The position numbers were made by a program, and so were the translations under genes. This document shows, one piece after another, positions 8,301 to 16,498 of a stretch of 64,000 bases of DNA (the first letter of the stretch is position 1; each line of letters starts with the position of its first letter). The notes under the pieces were generated by a model. The model searched no databases. It was given only the letters and a program-made list of their open reading frames with translations, and was not told where the DNA came from. This DNA comes from Onthophagus taurus (Eukaryota > Arthropoda > Insecta > Coleoptera > Scarabaeidae), in NCBI RefSeq assembly GCF_036711975.1, contig NC_091975.1:250501-314500 (forward strand), in the 5' to 3' direction.

Positions 8301-11017
8301 AAAATTATCGTACAGTTTTTATATCATATGATAAACTAGAGTCTTCAAGCTTTAATTTAATATATACATCATATCATTACCAATAAAAATAGAGATGATA
8401 TGATTTTTTGAAAATTTGACATTATTTTGGTTTTGCAAATTTGACAGTGTTTTCTTTAGTACCGTTTTTCAGGAAATTTTATTAATATTATCATACAGTT
8501 TTTATATCATATCATAAACTAGAGTCTTCAAGCTTTAATTTAATATATACATCATATCATTACCATTAAAAATAGAGATGATATGATTTTTTGAAAATTT
8601 GACGTTATTTTGTTTTTGCAAATTTGACAGTGTTTTCTTTAGTACCGTTTTTTAGGAAATTTTATTAATATTATCATACAGTTTTTATATCATATCGTAA
8701 ACTAGAGTCTTCAAGCTTTAATTTAACATATACATCATATCATTACCATCAAAAATAGAGATGATATGATTTTTTGAAAATTTGACGTTATTTTGTTTTT
8801 GCAAATTTGACAGTGTTTTCTTTAGTACCGTTTTTCAGAAATAAAAATAAAAAACAAAGAAATAAAATATGGGGGGTGCCATTTAAGAAAATGAAGTTAT
8901 GGTATTTCCAAATTTTGAAAAGTTAACGTGCCATAGTAAAGTGACCTAACGTTCTAGACAGCAGTTCTCGGCACCAAAACATACTCCATCATGTTGCTTA
9001 AGCATGTTCTCAATCCTAAATTGATATCCCAAAAATTGAGTGTTTTCTGATTTTTTGAAGAAATGTCTGCTGGAGCAGATTATTCTAGAAAAATTCAAAT
9101 AACTCGAGAACGACCGAATCAAATTGCAAAAAGTAAAGTTATTTATAAACCTTGACAACAGACAAATCCAAATATGTAAAAATATACAGGGTGTTCCATT
9201 TAAAAAAATAAAGTTGGTGGCGACTTCCGGTGTAACCGGAAGTGCTAGAAATATGAAAATATTTTAGATGAAGAGAACGTAATTGATAATACTTAAGTCT
9301 GCATTCTCAAATTTTTTGTTTGGCCAGAACCCCAGAAACTTTTAATGACCGGTCTCGCTAAGACACCCTGTATAACAGAACTGAGCAAACTGTTTCTATA
9401 GTACAATTTGGTGAGCCCTAAAATATTTTAGTCCATTTTATGTAAGCCTGAAGCATTTGCACAACCCATAAACGTCAGTCGTTGCTTCGAAATTTTTAAT
9501 CCAGGAGCAGTTTTTTCTGCTAATGGGACATAAGTTTTTTAGATCCTCTTTAAAAGGTTGTACTGCATCTGGGTGGGCCAACGGTGTTTAAATCTTTGCA
9601 GCCAACCATCACTGACCGTGAAAGGATCAATATTCAATTGCTTTGATAATGACAATGCCTTTAATTTCAGCATATTTCCAAAAATCCGTTCATAATAAAA
9701 CTGTTCAAGAAATGGATTTTTAAATGTAATCGAAGATCGAAAATTATTAACCTGATATAATTTTCTGTCTTTATGACTTCTCTGTCTTTATGCAATCTAT
9801 TCGACCTCGTCTGTGCGTTCGCAGTGTTTTCTGTTTAATATCCAACCTTTGAACTATCTTACAACAGCTCTCTATATGTTACATCAAAAAGTTACTGGGC
9901 AATTATTACTTAAATTGCTTTTTAATACACGTATCACAGAAAAAGAAATCTAAAAAAAATACATAAATCCAGTCAAACCTGCTCTGTTACATAATCTAAA
10001 TAATGCAAAATCATCGTAATATAAATTGATAGAAAATTGTACTCCATGAAAAATTACGAAACGAAACCTTTAAAAAATAATTTAACAAGTGTTTATAATA
10101 ACACTTATCTTGAGATTACAAAGAAATAACGCTAATTAATACAGCTTCTTTCATCATAATAATTAATTTAGCGGTTGTTTATGGCGTTTAAACGTAAAAA
10201 AATAATAATAACATAAAAATAAAGAGAATATACAAGTACATCTGGGACAAAGATATATAAATAAATTTTCGACAATAAACAAACTTAAAAGAAACCGTGA
10301 GATAATTTATCAAAAGATTTATTCTTAGAGGGATCAAATTGCTTTAAAATGATAAAAATTTGTTCATGTTCACCACCTGACTCGCATAACATCACACTCG
10401 AGTAACTCTTCACCTGAACATCCTGTAGGCCCTTTTCCGTTTTATAAACGAACCAAACCGTGAAATTATAAAACGTCTTAACTTCCTATGGGGACAAGAT
10501 TTTTAAACGTCAAACCGAAACTCGTAGGTTCCGAGGATTTAAGGTTGATGGAGTTTACAGAACATCCTGTTTTATATGTATACAATGAACTATTCGTGGG
10601 TAATAATTATTTTGTTTGGTTTTAAAAAATGTTTTTTGTTCGAGTAGATCAAATAAGACTTATTTCAACATCGAAGATTAGTTTAAACCGGTACAAGTCA
10701 CGATCAAAATCGTGAACAACACTCGAAGGATAACCAAAATTAAGTAATTGGAAAACATTAAGAGATAGATAATGACCTCTTGGCGTTTAATTTAAGATTA
10801 TGTACGGTTAGCAATCATAAAATGTACAACGTCAATTGATTTCTTTTTAATTTACAAAACTATTGGGATTTTAAAATATTATTTCCTTTACCTTATAACA
10901 ATTTTCGACGCATTTTGAAGAGATATCGGCGTCATAAATTTGCGCACCGAAGGCCGACACTATTATTGCAGTCACACACCAGTACGCGAATAAAATGTTC
11001 ATAATGATGATGACCAT
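2371..11017 (-). CDS. Secreted cysteine-containing peptide, 5' exons (partial gene)
   Basis: Two exons join in phase 0. Exon 1 is complement(10892..11017), 42 codons, with a hydrophobic signal peptide (MNILFAYWCVTAIIVSAFG) and a donor GTAAAG. Exon 2 is complement(2371..2424), 18 codons, with acceptor TTTCAG and donor GTAATT. Together they read a signal peptide, an acidic stretch, then KCVENCYK and GDICAYKTECHEQ. The gene must continue to the left of 2371 or out of the window, since no stop is reached. I do not recognise the family; four cysteines so far suggest a disulfide-rich secreted peptide. The 8.5 kb intron carries two other genes and several transposons. The exon 1 call is strong; the link to exon 2 rests on phase, splice sites and cysteine content only. 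Confidence 0.5.
2475..2645. repeat. Dispersed CTAG-rich short repeat
   Basis: Contains the words ACTAACACTAGACCTAG and GCTGCATAACAATTAAAAC followed by TAGAACTAG. The reverse complement of the same words occurs at about 20845-20910, and shorter forms at about 755-805 and 45695-45725. Non-coding; probably a fragment of an unnamed dispersed element. Confidence 0.55.
2682..2913. mobile_element. MITE, family A (TIR TACAGGGTGTCTCAGCG)
   Basis: A 232-bp element with ~50-bp terminal inverted repeats that begin TACAGGGTGTCTCAGCGAG and include GGTTCTGG at the inner end. It is flanked by TA/TATA. The middle has the motif ATACCGGAAGT. The right end has lost one base of the CCC in the TIR. The same TIRs bound the 4.2 kb element at 5134-9372, so this is a short internally deleted relative. 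Confidence 0.85.
3567..3861 (-). CDS. Kazal-type protease inhibitor, secreted (Vasotab-like), gene 1
   Basis: Two exons: complement(3816..3861) and complement(3567..3763). The product is 80 aa. A signal peptide (residues 1 to about 22, MNTTKLVITLSLLIS then VFSSIHG) is followed by one Kazal domain: CVKRC, then NPIC in the P-x-C position, FANMCVF matching the N-x-C turn, and two further cysteines (six in all). Kazal domains inhibit serine proteases through a loop near the second cysteine. The length and spacing fit small single-domain insect Kazal peptides such as Vasotab. The acceptor giving the correct phase is ATTATTAG at 3764-3770. The stop TAA overlaps an AATAAA signal. It lies 3' of a second Kazal gene in the same orientation, so a tandem duplicate is likely. 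Confidence 0.85.
3994..4264 (-). CDS. Kazal-type protease inhibitor, secreted (Vasotab-like), gene 2
   Basis: Two exons: complement(4234..4264) and complement(3994..4181), with a 52-bp intron, giving 72 aa. The start is MKMIILKIIT, which with exon 2 makes a clean signal peptide ending near CDLMS. One Kazal domain follows: CSQIC, RPICVAD, TFSNQCEF, NICLN and a final EGSC, six cysteines with normal Kazal spacing. Starting instead inside the second exon would give a poorer signal peptide and ignore the good donor GTAAGT. Poly(A) signal AATAAA lies on the minus strand near 3948-3953. About 130 bp upstream of gene 1, same strand; both sit inside the long intron of the 2371-11017 gene. Confidence 0.85.
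4265..5133. other. Upstream region of the Kazal pair; no gene recognised
   Basis: AT-rich, no supported reading frame. It must hold the promoter of Kazal gene 2 (minus strand), but I could not place a convincing TATA box or initiator. Confidence 0.4.
5592..6557. repeat. Inner left arm of the palindrome, matching 6939-7866
   Basis: The left-arm sequence from TTTAAATGGCACCCCCCATA to AATTGACGTTTTTTATG is found inverted at 6939-7866 with only scattered differences (by eye well above 90%). The match stops where the right arm has the 183-bp array insertion, then resumes beyond 8860. High arm identity means recent origin or arm-to-arm gene conversion. Confidence 0.75.
6585..6860 (-). CDS. Element-borne zinc-binding C-terminal fragment
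   Basis: Minus-strand open frame in the loop of the palindrome, about 91 residues. It starts with RDNILKLQSL and SPRFINVFKYAW, then an acidic stretch, then a Cys/His cluster: CDIC, seven residues, CAWC, four residues, C, then LKHFF and HFC near the C-terminus. The pattern CxxC-x7-CxxC-x4-C with trailing His/Cys looks like a small treble-clef or MYND/B-box-type zinc site. An acceptor-like CAG stands just before the RDN codon (6861-6862), and the frame also runs open upstream of it. I infer it is the last exon of a transposon protein. I do not recognise the family with certainty, and no catalytic residues are present here. Confidence 0.55.
   Translation of the reverse strand, partial: RDNILKLQSLTHNQLASPRFINVFKYAWFASGYIEERPDHFENPVEVCFSSEKPTCDICGDIAVITCAWCKKSLCLKHFFHDFHFCQHYVE
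8000..8838. repeat. 183-bp tandem repeat, about 4.6 units
   Basis: The phase word TTACCATTAAAAATAG recurs at 8011, 8194, 8377 (with CAAT), 8560 and 8743 (with CATC), an exact 183-bp period. The last unit is cut at about 8838. Each unit has the inverted words ATCATATC and GATATGAT around the TTACCATT core. The array lies only in the right arm of the palindromic element. Confidence 0.92.
9395..9835 (-). pseudogene. Tigger/pogo-type transposase remnant
   Basis: On the minus strand two pieces of a Tigger/Jerky-type transposase are readable. One (plus coordinates about 9540-9725) gives KLKALSLSKQLNIDPFTVSD then GWLQRFKHR, matching the CENP-B-type DNA-binding domain (the GWLxRFKxR signature). The other (about 9437-9540) gives TAPGLKISKQRLTFMGCANA followed by SGLHK, matching the start of the DDE domain (the RLT..CANA.G.HK signature). 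The linker between DNA-binding and DDE domains is missing and a stop separates the pieces, so this is an inactive relic. It abuts the right end of the palindromic element. Confidence 0.7.
9836..10891. other. No gene recognised (intronic)
   Basis: AT-rich sequence between the transposase remnant and exon 1 of the secreted peptide gene. No supported features. Confidence 0.4.
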
Positions 11018-12156
11018 TGAGACACTTTTCGTAAATTTTCACTGAAACGAGCTGGATTATAAATTAAGCGCATTGCTCTTTCCCTTATTATAAAAACTAT
11101 TTTTTTAAATCTATTTCTTACAACATTTAAAGTCAATTATTTAACAGAATTCGTTAATACGATAGTTATTTTATTGTTAATTAATTATTTTAAACGTAAG
11201 CACGTTTCGACCGCTCTTTACCATAGTTCGTAAAGAACTGAAAGAGTTGCGGCGCTCCGCCACTTCAATCAACAGCCCCACACGTACCAGTTTGACGACA
11301 GAATGTGTGTACTGTGGGCGAGATAAATTGTTTTTGCACTAGAATCAAATTGTACTCTATGATCGACATCATTTTTGTTTAAACTATTTTATCATTATCT
11401 CGATACATTAACATCGCTATAAGTATCACATTATTTAGTTGAAAATACTAAAATTATTATATTCGATGATGAAAATTGATTTTTTATAAATATTTAAATT
11501 GATTTTGTAATAATTAATTTTTTATAACTGATTTCATTGCCACATACAGATGAAAGAGTTTATTTATGTATTTATGCACTTAAACTTATTAAAATTACTA
11601 AGGTCACTGATTGTGATTGAAGATCTTGTTTCTTCTACATTTTAGAAAATAATTTGGGAAATATTTTGCAATAAACATACAGTTTCCTGTAACAAAAAAA
11701 GATATCTAATTAATAAAATAAATAACAGATGGCGCTATAATAGAATTATTCTTCTAATTGTACAACTTATTACTGTACCTATTCCAACTACGTGTATTTT
11801 TAACGTCTATAAACAACGTTAAAAATACATTAAATATGCTTGAAAATCTTTAAAGATCGTTGAAAATGTTATGATTGCACCAGAAAAGTTTTAGAGACTC
11901 CTAATTTTACAAATCCTTGGAAATCTTTAAAAATCAACTGACATTTGCATAAATTCTTTAAAATTGTTGAAATCACTTAGGAAACCCCAGATATTTCGAA
12001 AATATTGGAAATACCAAGTAATTAATGCGATTTAGTTATAAAAAGTTGCGCGCCATCTATTGATATCTGAAACAAATATCGATAACAAAGATTCCTGCAG
12101 TTCAATTAATAAATCTCAAAAATTAAAATAAAATAAACAATTTTAAAATAACTTTA
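11018..12156. other. Upstream region of the secreted peptide gene; CTCF-like motifs
   Basis: Just upstream of the minus-strand start is a GC-richer stretch (about 11210-11340) that probably holds the promoter. Two copies of an AGATGGCGC-type word lie at 11726-11737 (plus) and 12050-12059 (minus). No coding sequence seen. Confidence 0.4.
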
Positions 12157-13359
12157 TTATTCATTTTTACATGCACAATAACAACCGGATGGATAACTAA
12201 ACTTCTCCACAATAATTTTATTTTCCATATCGTCCATTACAGCTAAAGGAACCTCAACATACTTTTGAATACATTTCGCTTTATACCCTTCCGGCCAATA
12301 GTTATGAAATTTACACGTAGCGTCCTTTCTGCACACTTCAGACTCGACGATTTGTTTGTACTCTTTTAAATTAACGACTATTCGATTTTTTCCTTCGACG
12401 TTCTGAGCCGTTTTGGGGGTCATCCGTTGCACGGTTACTTCGCAAATATTTTCAAACGAAGGAAAAGCCCTATCCACGACTACAGGCACGGCTGGTTTAA
12501 AAAACGCACTCAAAGCTGCGTTGTTTTTAACTAAATCAAAAAGCAATGCTTCGGGATAATTTTCAGCTTGTTCGCAAAATCCGTAAGCGCATTTTGAACC
12601 ATTTACTGTTAAAAATGACGTTTCTGTGTTACCTAAAACAAAGAAATATTAAAATAAAGTAAATTAAAAAGAAAAGAATTACCTCGATTAATATTTTCTC
12701 TTGATTTTCTGGGTTGATTCGTTATGGTTTCGTGTTGTTCAATGAAATGAGGTAAATTTGAGGGTGTCCAAACATTTGGTTTAAAATTTCTATTTGTATT
12801 TTCTGGATCATAGAAATGTTCACCATTATAATTGTTGGTGTTGAAATGATTTCTTTGGGCTATAGGAATTGGTTCTTTGGGGTCAGATTGTGGATAATTA
12901 CTATTTGGGATGTACTCTCCATTTGTCGTAGGATCTTTATACTCGTAATTGTATGTATGGAAAATACGGTATGTGTAATTATTGGCGAAATTAAATGCTG
13001 CGGGTTGCGCAGCTCCAAAAATACCAAACTAAAAAGAAATAAATATAAAAAAAGAACAAAAGTAGCTAATTAATATTTGTGTTGATTATGATTTATTGTT
13101 GTTTGAAACAACTAAACACAACCACGCGACTTAAAATAAAATAACCTTGGAATTCGAATTCGCGGTTTGTTTCTGTTATGATTGTAACAAGACTTTTTTC
13201 TTTACTTGTTAGCACTTTGCGGTTATATTGAAAGTGTGCGAAATAAAAAGGTTACACCTATAACCACTTTTTTGTTTGTTTTGTTAAAAGAAAACAAGCA
13301 CCTACCTGCAAACGCCAGTAGCAGTTTAACGTGAAAACGAATAAAACCAAATCGCGCAT
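12157..13359 (-). CDS. Spaetzle-family cytokine, paralog 1
   Basis: Three exons: complement(13306..13359), complement(12683..13028), complement(12157..12632); 291 aa. A signal peptide (MRDLVLFVFTLNCYW start) leads into an Asn/Tyr/Pro-rich prodomain, then a basic site (QPRKSR) before the cystine-knot region. The Spaetzle domain spans roughly the last 110 residues: ICEVTVQRMTPKTAQNVEG, VVNLKEYKQ, EVC, ATCKF, PEGYKAKCIQKYVE and a final SGCYCAC. Spaetzle proteins are secreted dimers, cut by a protease and then bound by Toll receptors. The final cysteines are CYCAC rather than the usual CCxC, so the pattern is slightly altered. AATAAA overlaps the stop. It is divergent from another Spaetzle gene with about 730 bp between start codons, suggesting an inverted duplication or shared promoter region. 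Confidence 0.9.
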
Positions 13360-14092
13360 ATTCGGTCGTTTCGTCCGACCAGAATGTTTCTCTCTATACT
13401 ACTCTCTGACTATATTATGATCTTGAACTGTACCCGCATAATTGTTTATGCGTTCACGTCACAAACTCTGACTAGATTTTAATGACATCATTAGCTTGAT
13501 GAGATCCATTGTTGCCATAAACAAAATTAATTAATTAATAAAAGAAAAAAATTAATAATTTAAGTGGGTTAGTGGCTCTTATTTCCGTTAGAAATCATCG
13601 TTTCATAATAAATGTAGAAAACAAATTTAAAGAGCCACAACGGTTCCGGTCGTTTAAAAGTAAACACCTTCACATCATCGCGACCTTCTTTTAAAATGTT
13701 ACAACATTTTTTCGACAAAACCAGTTTAGCGAGTATTTTATTTTGAGAATTATTGTCGTCACACGAAGAAGGTTCTCTTTTCTTTAAACGTGTATAAGGC
13801 GTTTTGACGCAATTCGATTAAAGTGCGTGGACATTTTTTCGATTCGGTTTTCTGTTCTTTCTTTTTCTTTCGTTTCGTATGCAGGAAAATGTAAAACGCT
13901 TCCGCGACTTCGACCGGCAACCGCGAGATCTTGGAAACGGGTCTGCTTTAACTTGGTCTATTTATAAAACCATGGTTCTTCGATGTTTCGCCAGTTTTGC
14001 ATGTGACAACGGTCTGTCGTGTTGTTTAGTTTTTTTATTTTAATTGATTTTATCAAGGACTTTAATCAAGTTCGTAATTTTTTTTGGAATCA
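13360..14092. promoter_or_regulatory. Shared intergenic region between divergent Spaetzle genes
   Basis: About 730 bp with two start codons pointing away from each other. The part near 13640-14020 is GC-richer than its surroundings. Both promoters must lie here; I see no clear TATA box. Candidate NF-kB-type sites were looked for and none was convincing. Confidence 0.45.
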
Positions 14093-15561
14093 ATGTGTTC
14101 AATTGGAAAGAAAAATTTAATCGTTTTTATTACTTTTATTTATTATTTACATTACTTGGTAAGTTAAAAATATTTAAACGAAACGATGAATCACTGATAA
14201 TTAAGTTTCCTCGTTAAAACAATAGTGGAAATTTGCTTTAAGCACGAAATGCGTACTGTTTATTGTATTTAAAACGCATTATTTCTTGTTGTTTTAAAAC
14301 TTTTAAATTGAGTTGTGTTGAAGTGTATATCTTTTCGTCTAAATGCACACTTATTACTCATTGAGAAACAAAAATTAAAGAGATACTTACAATAATCTCA
14401 AATTATTTTACATTTAAAAATATGCGCCCTCTAGCGACAAAATTTAATACGACAAGTCGGTAAAAGAGATAACGAAAATTTTATTATATTTTCTTCAAAT
14501 TCTCAATTTCATAACACAAAGTTCGTAATTAATTTGATTTAAATAATAAATATAATAACGATTACAAATACCCATCTCATCGACTTTCATATTCCTGTTA
14601 ACAAATGTCAAAATGAGGTTAGGTTAACGAAACGTCAAACTAATGACTTAATGACACAGATTTTCACCTAATTATTTTATTTTTAATGTTAAGGAATCTT
14701 TCACAAATGCTCGACCTGAACAAATAACACCACGAACATCCCTAAATATCACGAACATCACCAAAAGCGTTTCTCCATCAGAAAGGATTGTAACATCAGT
14801 AAGAATATTGGCAAAGCCAAAAATTCGACGAGGTGGTAGGTAAATACGACTATTTATAAATAACTATGAATTTAAACATATTCCTAAATTAATTTTATAT
14901 TTATATTTTAAGGTGTCTCTCAAAAGTATCGTCAGCAATCATCAAACAACCAAGCAATAATTTTCCCGGATGATGCGGACGAAGATGACTCAATAATAAC
15001 TCCAATAAAACCATACGAAAGACCGTCATGCGCGAAAGGATCAACTTATTGCGAGAAAATCGATGGTTATCCATCGGATTTGGTTGAGAGAATGTTACAA
15101 GTGCCCAGTCCTTTGGAAAATTTATTCGGTATTGATGATGGACCGGATGAAATAGCCAACCGATTGGGTGATGATGAGGACGTTTCTCTCTGCCAAACTG
15201 TAGACAGAATGATTTTTCCCAAAATAGCCAAGACCAAGAGTAATAAATGGAAGTATATTATTAATCAAGATGGGAGCGATAAATATGTTCAAGGAATTCG
15301 GGTTGAAAGCTGTTTAAAGTGAGTTGTAATACTTTTAAAAATTATATCTTTATAAAATTGTTTTTTAGTCCTGGTCAACCCTGTTCATTTTTATCTAACG
15401 AAACGTTGGGATATACATCTTATTGTAAACAGAAATACGTTTATAGAAGATTAATTAGTTTATCTGAAGAAGGACAACCCACTACTGATGTTTTTGAGGT
15501 GCCTTCAGCTTGTTGCTGTTCGTATAAAAAAATACCTTTGGATCGTTTATCTTTTGAGTGA
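14093..15561 (+). CDS. spz: Spaetzle (Toll ligand precursor), paralog 2
   Basis: Four exons: 14093..14158, 14694..14835, 14913..15318, 15369..15561; 268 aa, all junctions in phase. The signal peptide includes LIVFITFIYYLHYL. The prodomain is followed by an acidic stretch (DDADEDD-like) and a Cys pair (SCAKGSTYC). The C-terminal Spaetzle domain has SLCQTVDRMIFPKIA, WKYIINQ, VQGIRVESCLNPGQPC, TSYCKQKYVYRRLISLS and the end motif SACCCSY, the seven-cysteine arrangement of the cystine-knot cytokine. This matches the canonical Spaetzle more closely than paralog 1 does. After cleavage by a Spaetzle-processing enzyme the C-terminal dimer would activate Toll. Poly(A) signal at 15704-15709. Orthology to spz itself, rather than a numbered paralog, is likely but not proven. 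Confidence 0.88.
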
Positions 15562-15752
15562 ATTGGAAAGGAAAATCAGAATAATTTTTTAATTTAAAAA
15601 CTTCAATTTGTATTTTGTAAATATGTATTTATAATTATCTTTTAAACCTCATTTTTATTAATTCTAGTTGAATTGTTTTAAACCTTACCTATTTATTACT
15701 TCCAATAAAAACTAATACATTTAATTCTTACAAATTTTTTCCAAATGTCTTA

Positions 15753-16101
15753 GCCACGAGTTTTTTAGAGCTTTGTCTTATGGAACGTTTTTTATGCTAT
15801 TTTTTGTAATTCGCATTTTTATCCTTTTTTTTACAAAAATAAAATAACGACAATGAAGGGAAATAGGTATGTGACAGTTGGTGACACTGTAACACTTGAA
15901 AATAGAAATTTGAATTGACAATTAAAAATTGTCAAAACACAAAATGTATCCAAAATAAGAGAAATTGCTCAGAGTTCAATATCCTCATCATTATGGACCT
16001 TGTATACGATGCTAAGAACGTGTCTAAACATCCATAGACAAAAATTGTCACATTGACAACTAGAAAAATTAATGACCCAATGTCACCAACTTGAACTGGT
16101 T
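15753..16101 (+). repeat. Dispersed repeat, copy 1 (second copy at 49763-50154)
   Basis: Starts CACGAGTTTTTT and ends CCAATGTCACCAACTTGAAC then TGGTT. The same sequence with a 30-bp extra segment is found at 49763-50154 in the same orientation, about 85-90% identical by eye. It has no coding frame, no poly(A) tail and no evident terminal inverted repeats. Both copies lie 70-200 bp beyond the 3' end of a host gene (spz, Zw10). Confidence 0.8.
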
Positions 16102-16498
16102 CAAATTACAAAAAACATACATTTAAACATTCTCTTTTTAAAGAAGACATTTTCGATTTGAAAATAAACATCAACACACGCAAACGACATTTCGATTTAA
16201 GGTTAGAAACATTTCTACGGTTATTCTGTGGTTTAGAGTTGAATATTTTATTAAACGTGCGACTTATTAAAGTACTGCTATCTCTTTTTAACACACGTAA
16301 TTCTTAATGAATGGATGCATGCACGTATGCGCGATTTAACAACGAAAAACGATGAGTAATAGTAATACGCATGCGTCAAATAAAACTCGTATCACCGGAA
16401 ATACTCGTAGCAAGCAACCTTAACTTGTGTTGTTTACAATGGTAAAAACGTAAAATAACCATAAATAAGGCTATTTATAATTAAAGGATTTTATAAAA

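Larger units (their letters stand above)
5134..9372. mobile_element. Large palindromic DNA element, family A, with an internal tandem array
   Basis: The ends are family A TIRs (TACAGGGTGTCTCAGCG at left, its inverse at right) with TA borders. The whole element is a palindrome: left arm about 5134-6557, right arm about 6939-9372, about 380 bp of unique loop between. The arms also hold an internal TACAGGGTGTTCCATTT box at 5277-5295 and 9182-9198, facing outward from the centre. The right arm has about 1 kb extra (7867-8860), most of it a 183-bp tandem repeat that has no partner in the left arm. The loop carries a minus-strand reading frame with paired CxxC motifs. Superfamily not assigned; TA borders and CAGGGTG ends are compatible with a Tc1/mariner-like or related element. 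Confidence 0.8.
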
